From Sphingomonadales bacterium (GTDB lineage Bacteria; Pseudomonadota; Alphaproteobacteria; Sphingomonadales; Sphingomonadaceae), in NCBI GenBank assembly GCA_024636595.1, contig JAGXGT010000155.1, forward strand, positions 1 to 27,949: a DNA stretch of 27,949 bases, written 5' to 3'. This document shows positions 24,323-27,949 of the stretch, in pieces; the stretch's first letter is position 1; every line of letters starts with the position of its first letter. A program made the translations under genes and the position numbers. A model generated the notes under the pieces. The model did no database searches and had not been told where the DNA came from. It was given only the letters and a program-made list of their open reading frames with translations.

Positions 24323-25115
24323 TATTGTGCTGAAAACCCACCTTGCCCTTTTTCTGGTTCTGGTCACTGTGGCGCTGGCTTTGGTGCTCCCGTTCCTGCT
24401 CCCGTGGAGCTATGACCAGATTGACTGGAACGCCGTCCGCGCACCGGCGTTCAGCGGATCACATTTGTTTGGTACCGATGAAATCGGCCGCGACCGTCTC
24501 GCCCGACTGGCAGCCGGAACCCGGATCACGCTGATGGTTGCGATTGCCGCAGCGCTGGTGTCGCTGATCGTCGGCATTGCCTGGGGCGCAACCGCAGGCT
24601 GGATCGGTGGCAGGGTCGATGAAGCGATGATGCGCATCGTCGACGGCCTCTACGCGCTACCATTCATGTTCATTGTTATCCTGCTGATGGTGGTGTTCGG
24701 GCGATCGATCCTGCTGGTTTTTGTCGGCATCGGGCTGGTCGAATGGCTGACCATGGCGCGAGTGGTCCGGGGCCAGGTGATGGCTCTGAAACAACGCCCC
24801 TTCATTCTGGCTGCCGAGGCGGCAGGGACGCCGTCAATCGCGATCATGCTCCGCCATATATTGCCCAATATCGCCGGTGTCGCGCTGGCCTATCTGATGC
24901 TGACCGTGCCGCAGGTGGTGATGGTCGAGAGCTTTCTCTCCTTCCTCGGACTGGGCGTACAGGAACCGCTGACCTCGCTCGGTATCCTGGTCAAGGAAGG
25001 CGCCGATGACATGGATATGACGCCGCTGGGTCTGGCGCTACCGGGTGGCCTGCTGGTGATCATATTGGTCTGCCTGACGATCGAAGGCGAACGACTGAGA
25101 GACCGCTTCTCGTGA
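24315..25115 (+). CDS. ABC transporter permease, OppC/DppC type
   Basis: Second permease of the transporter, 266 residues. It has an N-terminal helix (about 9-30), the OppC signature HLFGTDEIGRD (50-60), then five helices and the EAA loop AAEAAGTPSIAIMLRHILPN (166-185). ATG 24315 overlaps the oppB-like stop by 8 bases; GTG 24327 and TTG 24297 are in-frame alternatives and the Shine-Dalgarno evidence is weak. It is coupled to the ATPase gene downstream through a GTGA overlap. Together with the OppB-type subunit it forms the membrane channel. Confidence 0.92.
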   Translation: MGDIVLKTHLALFLVLVTVALALVLPFLLPWSYDQIDWNAVRAPAFSGSHLFGTDEIGRDRLARLAAGTRITLMVAIAAALVSLIVGIAWGATAGWIGGRVDEAMMRIVDGLYALPFMFIVILLMVVFGRSILLVFVGIGLVEWLTMARVVRGQVMALKQRPFILAAEAAGTPSIAIMLRHILPNIAGVALAYLMLTVPQVVMVESFLSFLGLGVQEPLTSLGILVKEGADDMDMTPLGLALPGGLLVIILVCLTIEGERLRDRFS

Positions 25116-26659
25116 GCCTCTATACCATCCGGAATCTGGCAGTGGATATCGCTGGCAATCGGCCGGTCGAGGACGTCAGCCTGACCGTCGAGGCGGGACA
25201 GTGCACCGCCCTGATCGGTGCGTCGGGTTCCGGGAAGAGCCTGACGTGCCTGACGCCCTTTGGCTTGACGCCCGGAGTCGCTTCCGGCTCTATGCTATTG
25301 GACGGGATTGATCTGGGGAACGCCGATGCCGTCAGAATTCGTGATGCGCGCCGTCGGCTCACTGGATTTGTGTTCCAGCAGCCCCTCACTGCGCTGACGC
25401 CGCATCTGACGGTCGGTGCCCAATTGCAGGAGGCGACGATGCAGGCCGGTGCCGCCCGGCCACCGCGGCGGGAACTGTCGCAAAAACTGGAGCGGGTCGG
25501 CCTTGCTCGGACCGACGAGCGGCTCGACCAGTTTCCGCACCGGCTGTCCGGCGGCGAACGCCAGCGGGTGATGATTGCGGCGGCCATAGCCCATAGCCCG
25601 AAATTGCTGATCGCCGACGAGCCGACCAGCGCCCTCGACGCATCCTTGCGCGCCGAGATAATGGACCTGCTCGACGAACTACGCGCCGAGCAAGGGCTGG
25701 GGTTGCTGCTGGTGAGCCATGACCTTGCGTCGGTCGAGGGCCATGCCGATCAACTGGTGGTGATGGACAAGGGCCGGGTGGTGGAGAGCGGTCCGGCTAG
25801 CGATGTCATTACCGATCCCAAGGAAGATTATACGCGGCGCCTGATCGCCGCTACGCCGCGTCTTGACGAGCCGGGACCGAAGCTGCCCCAGCCCGGTGAA
25901 ATTTTGCTGGAAACCAATCTTCTGGGGGTGGAATTTGCTCGTCCCGGCTGGCGCCGGGGAAAGCTCAGGGCGCTGGCGGATGCCAACATTGTCGTGCGGC
26001 AAGGCGAGGCTTTGGCAATTGTCGGCGGCTCGGGGTCCGGGAAATCTACCCTTGGGCGGGCGATTGCCGGTATTGGCCCGGTGACCCAAGGCGGAATATT
26101 TTGGGACGGGTTGCCGCTTCCGGAGCGCCGCAAGCGCAGTCTGGCAATGCGCCGGTTGATCCAGCCGGTGTTTCAGGACCCGGTCGCCAGTCTTGATCCG
26201 CAGTGGCGGGTGGAGGACATTGTCACCGAACCGCTGCGCAATCTGAGACCTGATCTGACAAAGGTGGAACGCGAGGAATTGGCCCAGCAAGCTCTGTCCG
26301 AGGTTGATCTGGCGGATGATTTTCTGATCCGGATTCCGGCCAGCCTGTCCGGCGGTCAAGCGCAGCGGGTAGCGATCGCGCGGGCGATTATTGGGGCTCC
26401 CGAGCTGTTGGTGCTGGATGAGGCGACATCGGCGCTCGATCCGTTGGTCGGAGCGGAAATTCTTAAGCTGCTCGGCCGGCTGCAGGTCGAGAATGGATTG
26501 AGTCTGCTGTTGATCACCCATGACATCGCTGCCGCTCGCCGCTTGTGCCACCGGATTGCCGTGATGGAAGAAGGAAGGATCGTCGAGACCGGTGACATGC
26601 AGGCGATCGTTAAAGACCCCCGGCATCCGGCGACGAGAAGGCTGATCGCCGCAAGCTAG
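25112..26659 (+). CDS. ABC transporter ATPase, fused OppD-OppF type
   Basis: A 515-residue protein with two complete ABC domains that would energise the transporter. Domain 1 has Walker A GASGSGKS (36-43), signature LSGGERQR (145-152), and Walker B LLIADE (165-170). Domain 2 has Walker A GGSGSGKST (305-313), signature LSGGQ (412-416), and Walker B LLVLDE (432-437), followed in each case by SALD and the switch His (SHD 202-204, THD in domain 2). Both sites therefore look catalytically competent. The fusion replaces separate OppD and OppF genes, as in YejF-type transporters. The start is GTG 25112, overlapping the permease stop as GTGA. A strong terminator follows directly. No solute-binding protein gene is in the operon. 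Confidence 0.95.
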   Translation: MSLYTIRNLAVDIAGNRPVEDVSLTVEAGQCTALIGASGSGKSLTCLTPFGLTPGVASGSMLLDGIDLGNADAVRIRDARRRLTGFVFQQPLTALTPHLTVGAQLQEATMQAGAARPPRRELSQKLERVGLARTDERLDQFPHRLSGGERQRVMIAAAIAHSPKLLIADEPTSALDASLRAEIMDLLDELRAEQGLGLLLVSHDLASVEGHADQLVVMDKGRVVESGPASDVITDPKEDYTRRLIAATPRLDEPGPKLPQPGEILLETNLLGVEFARPGWRRGKLRALADANIVVRQGEALAIVGGSGSGKSTLGRAIAGIGPVTQGGIFWDGLPLPERRKRSLAMRRLIQPVFQDPVASLDPQWRVEDIVTEPLRNLRPDLTKVEREELAQQALSEVDLADDFLIRIPASLSGGQAQRVAIARAIIGAPELLVLDEATSALDPLVGAEILKLLGRLQVENGLSLLLITHDIAAARRLCHRIAVMEEGRIVETGDMQAIVKDPRHPATRRLIAAS

Positions 26660-26665
26660 AAAAAA

Positions 26666-26698
26666 GGGCTGCTCGATGGTCCGAGCAGCCCTCTTTTT
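26666..26698. terminator. Bidirectional rho-independent terminator
   Basis: A perfect 10-base stem, GGGCTGCTCG (26666-26675) with CGAGCAGCCC (26682-26691), has a six-base loop. It is followed by TCTTTTT on the plus strand and preceded by a run of A, so the minus-strand reading also gives a T-tail. It starts seven bases after the ABC ATPase stop and ends about 20 bases before the porin stop, so it can terminate both convergent transcripts. Confidence 0.92.
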
Positions 26699-26717
26699 CA
26701 GCGCGATTTTTGTGAAT

Positions 26718-27497
26718 TTAGAACGAAACGCCGAGAGTGAAGACGATGGCGCTATCGGTGAAGTTATTGATCGATGGCGCGTCGGTGTCAGTATAGGCGA
26801 GACTGGCCGTCAGATTGTCGGTAATCGCAACATCTACGCCCAACATCCAGTCGACATAGTCATTGACGCCAAAGACGCCAGCCGGATTGCCCAGAGACCC
26901 TTCATTCAGTCCAATATTGGCGTTCACGGTGATCGGCGTGTTTGGAATTCCGGCCGAAGCACCAGTATAGATATAGACATTGTCTGAATTGCCAAGGCTG
27001 TCCTGGCTCCAAGCATAGGCAATGCCGCTGGTGATCTCAACCGGACCGAGAGAGCCGGATACCGAAGCATAAGGCTCGAAATAGTCGCTCGGTCCCGCAA
27101 TGCCGCCTTCACCGTTCGGGTAGATATAGTAGAGCAGGCCGACGTCGAGGGTCAGGCCTGACATAACTTCACCAGACCAGCCGCCGTAAACGTCGAGTTC
27201 GGTATGGCCATAAGTCGGGCTATCTTCGATGGAAGATCCCCAGGTACCGATATAAAAACCGCTTTCATGGGCGACATCAATGCCGCCCTGAATGGCGATG
27301 TCGCCATCGGAAAAGGAGAGGCCGCGGAAACGATAATCTGACGTTACGGCGGCGTTGCCTGAAATTGTGATGCCGTTGGAAGATTCTGCTTCCTGAGCAA
27401 ATGCGGGTGCTGCCGTTGTGGACAGCAAAATCGCCGAAAGACCGACGATGGTTGATTTGGCGTTTCTGCCAAGAATAGTTTTACCGGACGTGCGCAT
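26718..27497 (-). CDS. TorF family putative outer-membrane porin
   Basis: A 259-residue outer-membrane beta-barrel of the TorF/TIGR02001 type. A signal peptide ends near Ala34 (APAFA before QE). The mature start GITISGNAAVTSDYRFRGLSFSDG is the diagnostic N-terminal strand of the family, and GGIDVAHESGFYIGTWGSSI follows as the second hairpin. The protein ends in a terminal Phe (GVSF), the usual BAM recognition signal. ATG 27497 is chosen because AAGGGA lies 7 bases upstream and a proper signal peptide follows; longer in-frame starts add a non-secretory leader. In sphingomonads such porins often neighbour ammonium transport genes, but none is visible here. The substrate is unknown. Confidence 0.9.
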   Translation of the reverse strand: MRTSGKTILGRNAKSTIVGLSAILLSTTAAPAFAQEAESSNGITISGNAAVTSDYRFRGLSFSDGDIAIQGGIDVAHESGFYIGTWGSSIEDSPTYGHTELDVYGGWSGEVMSGLTLDVGLLYYIYPNGEGGIAGPSDYFEPYASVSGSLGPVEITSGIAYAWSQDSLGNSDNVYIYTGASAGIPNTPITVNANIGLNEGSLGNPAGVFGVNDYVDWMLGVDVAITDNLTASLAYTDTDAPSINNFTDSAIVFTLGVSF

Positions 27498-27799
27498 AGA
27501 AATCCCTTTCTCGTTGATGCGTATCGCCCCTCCTGATTTTGTCATGGCTGTCTTTTTATTGCGCCAGATGCCCCGAACGCGAACAGTCTCTAAACATGCA
27601 AGGGAAAGCTGCTCTATATTATTGCGCTGCACAAGAAAGAAAACGACAGGAAAGGTGACATAGTTCAGGAATGTTGCACTTGCGCCACAGGGCGCCATTG
27701 GACCGCTTAAAATTTAGGCGAATTTATTTTCGAGTGACTAATAAAGCGTCATCGGCGCTCTGCACATTTGTCTCGGCGGTTCGATAGCGGCGCCTCATC
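27498..27799. other. Non-coding gap upstream of the porin gene
   Basis: This roughly 300-base gap is A/T-richer than its surroundings and holds the 5-prime region of the porin gene and the 3-prime region of the MscS-like gene. Only short open frames without plausible starts or motifs occur. An AGGAGGGG run about 30 bases upstream of the porin start looks like a second Shine-Dalgarno sequence but leads to no sensible frame. An A/T-rich AATAATATAGAG stretch on the minus strand could contain a -10 box, but no convincing -35 is at the right distance. No terminator for the MscS-like gene is visible. Confidence 0.6.
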
Positions 27800-27949
27800 T
27801 CATTCGCTTTTGGCCGATTCTGCTCCATCGACTCCCGGTTTCGAACGGGTTTCGAGCTTGATGCTGCCGTCCTTCGGCATCGACTTGATATGTATATCGC
27901 GCTGCGGGAAGGGAATCTCGACGCCATGTTCCTTGAACAGATCCCATAC
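27800..27949 (-). CDS. C-terminal end of MscS-family mechanosensitive channel (partial)
   Basis: The last 49 codons and the stop of a gene that enters from the right. The segment VWDLFKEHGVEIPFPQRDIHI is the highly conserved end of the MscS soluble vestibule domain (a swapped beta strand followed by FPQRDIH). The last 28 residues are a charged tail (KSMPKDGSIKLETR and onward). The rest, including the pore helix, lies outside the window, so the subfamily cannot be judged. It is transcribed towards the porin gene on the same strand, with about 300 bases between. Confidence 0.85.
   Translation of the reverse strand, partial: VWDLFKEHGVEIPFPQRDIHIKSMPKDGSIKLETRSKPGVDGAESAKSE

Noticed and set aside
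25679..26626. A 315-codon open frame on the minus strand inside the ABC ATPase gene
   Set aside because: Antisense shadow of a gene with both ABC motif sets intact; composition (Gln, Arg and Pro rich) is not protein-like.
27650..27670. Possible sigma-54-like element upstream of the porin (TGGCGC...TGC)
   Set aside because: Spacing between the GG and GC elements does not fit the -24/-12 rule.
27498..27698. Longer N-terminus for the TorF-family porin
   Set aside because: It would bury the signal peptide behind 67 residues of unrelated sequence; ATG 27497 has a good ribosome binding site and a direct signal peptide.
1..27949. tRNA, rRNA, CRISPR arrays, insertion sequences, att sites
   Set aside because: I looked for clover-leaf termini, direct-repeat arrays, transposase motifs and flanking inverted repeats and saw none I could support.

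Overview
The window looks like a chromosomal segment of a sphingomonad (Alphaproteobacteria, Sphingomonadaceae; a Sphingopyxis/Sphingorhabdus/Parasphingorhabdus-type genome is my best guess). The main reasons are a serine palmitoyltransferase gene paired with a dedicated acyl carrier protein (sphingolipids replace LPS in this group), a GTTCG/CTCAG-type intergenic inverted repeat that I associate with sphingomonad genomes, a TorF-type outer membrane porin, and dense GC-rich coding with many GTG starts. I see 28 protein genes (two cut by the window ends) and no tRNA, rRNA, insertion sequence, CRISPR array or phage gene.

Layout. 1-4947: sphingolipid/housekeeping block. acp-spt (minus) lies next to a lone PycTM-like (Pycsar effector family) membrane gene (plus), which converges on the minus-strand operon obgE-proB-SDR. 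That SDR is a candidate ceramide-pathway reductase (CerR-like). 5037-10547: a minus-strand catabolic-looking cluster read in the order molybdopterin oxidoreductase, beta-lactamase-fold serine hydrolase, Rieske oxygenase, classical SDR. The first gene has a perfect hairpin over its ribosome binding site. 10678-13365: phosphoenolpyruvate carboxylase. 13539-14898: a two-gene module of unknown function (four-helix membrane protein plus secreted protein), with visibly more A/T-rich codons than its surroundings. 14895-17269: HNH nuclease, then gluQ, a small HIG1-like membrane protein and a PduO-type cobalamin adenosyltransferase. 17389-19592: ergothioneine genes egtB-egtD. 19596-20693: a DUF1176 secreted protein. 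20770-26659: a tightly packed six-gene plus-strand run (3-hydroxyacyl-CoA dehydrogenase, methyltransferase, epoxide hydrolase, two Opp/Dpp-type permeases, one fused double ATPase) ending in a strong bidirectional terminator shared with the convergent TorF-family porin gene. 27800-27949: the C-terminal end of an MscS-like channel.

How it works together. spt and acp would make 3-ketosphinganine, and the nearby SDR could supply the reduction step. The Rieske/Mo/hydrolase/SDR cluster has the parts of an oxidative degradation route, but the substrate cannot be read from sequence. The six-gene run couples uptake or export of a peptide-like solute to epoxide and acyl-CoA chemistry, but no solute-binding protein is present. 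Several convergent gene pairs end within a few bases of each other with no terminator between them.

Nothing here is a clearly new defence or mobile system. The most unusual points are the PycTM-like gene without a cyclase beside sphingolipid genes, the unknown membrane/secreted pair, the RBS-covering hairpin, and the Rieske enzyme with Glu in place of the usual bridging Asp.
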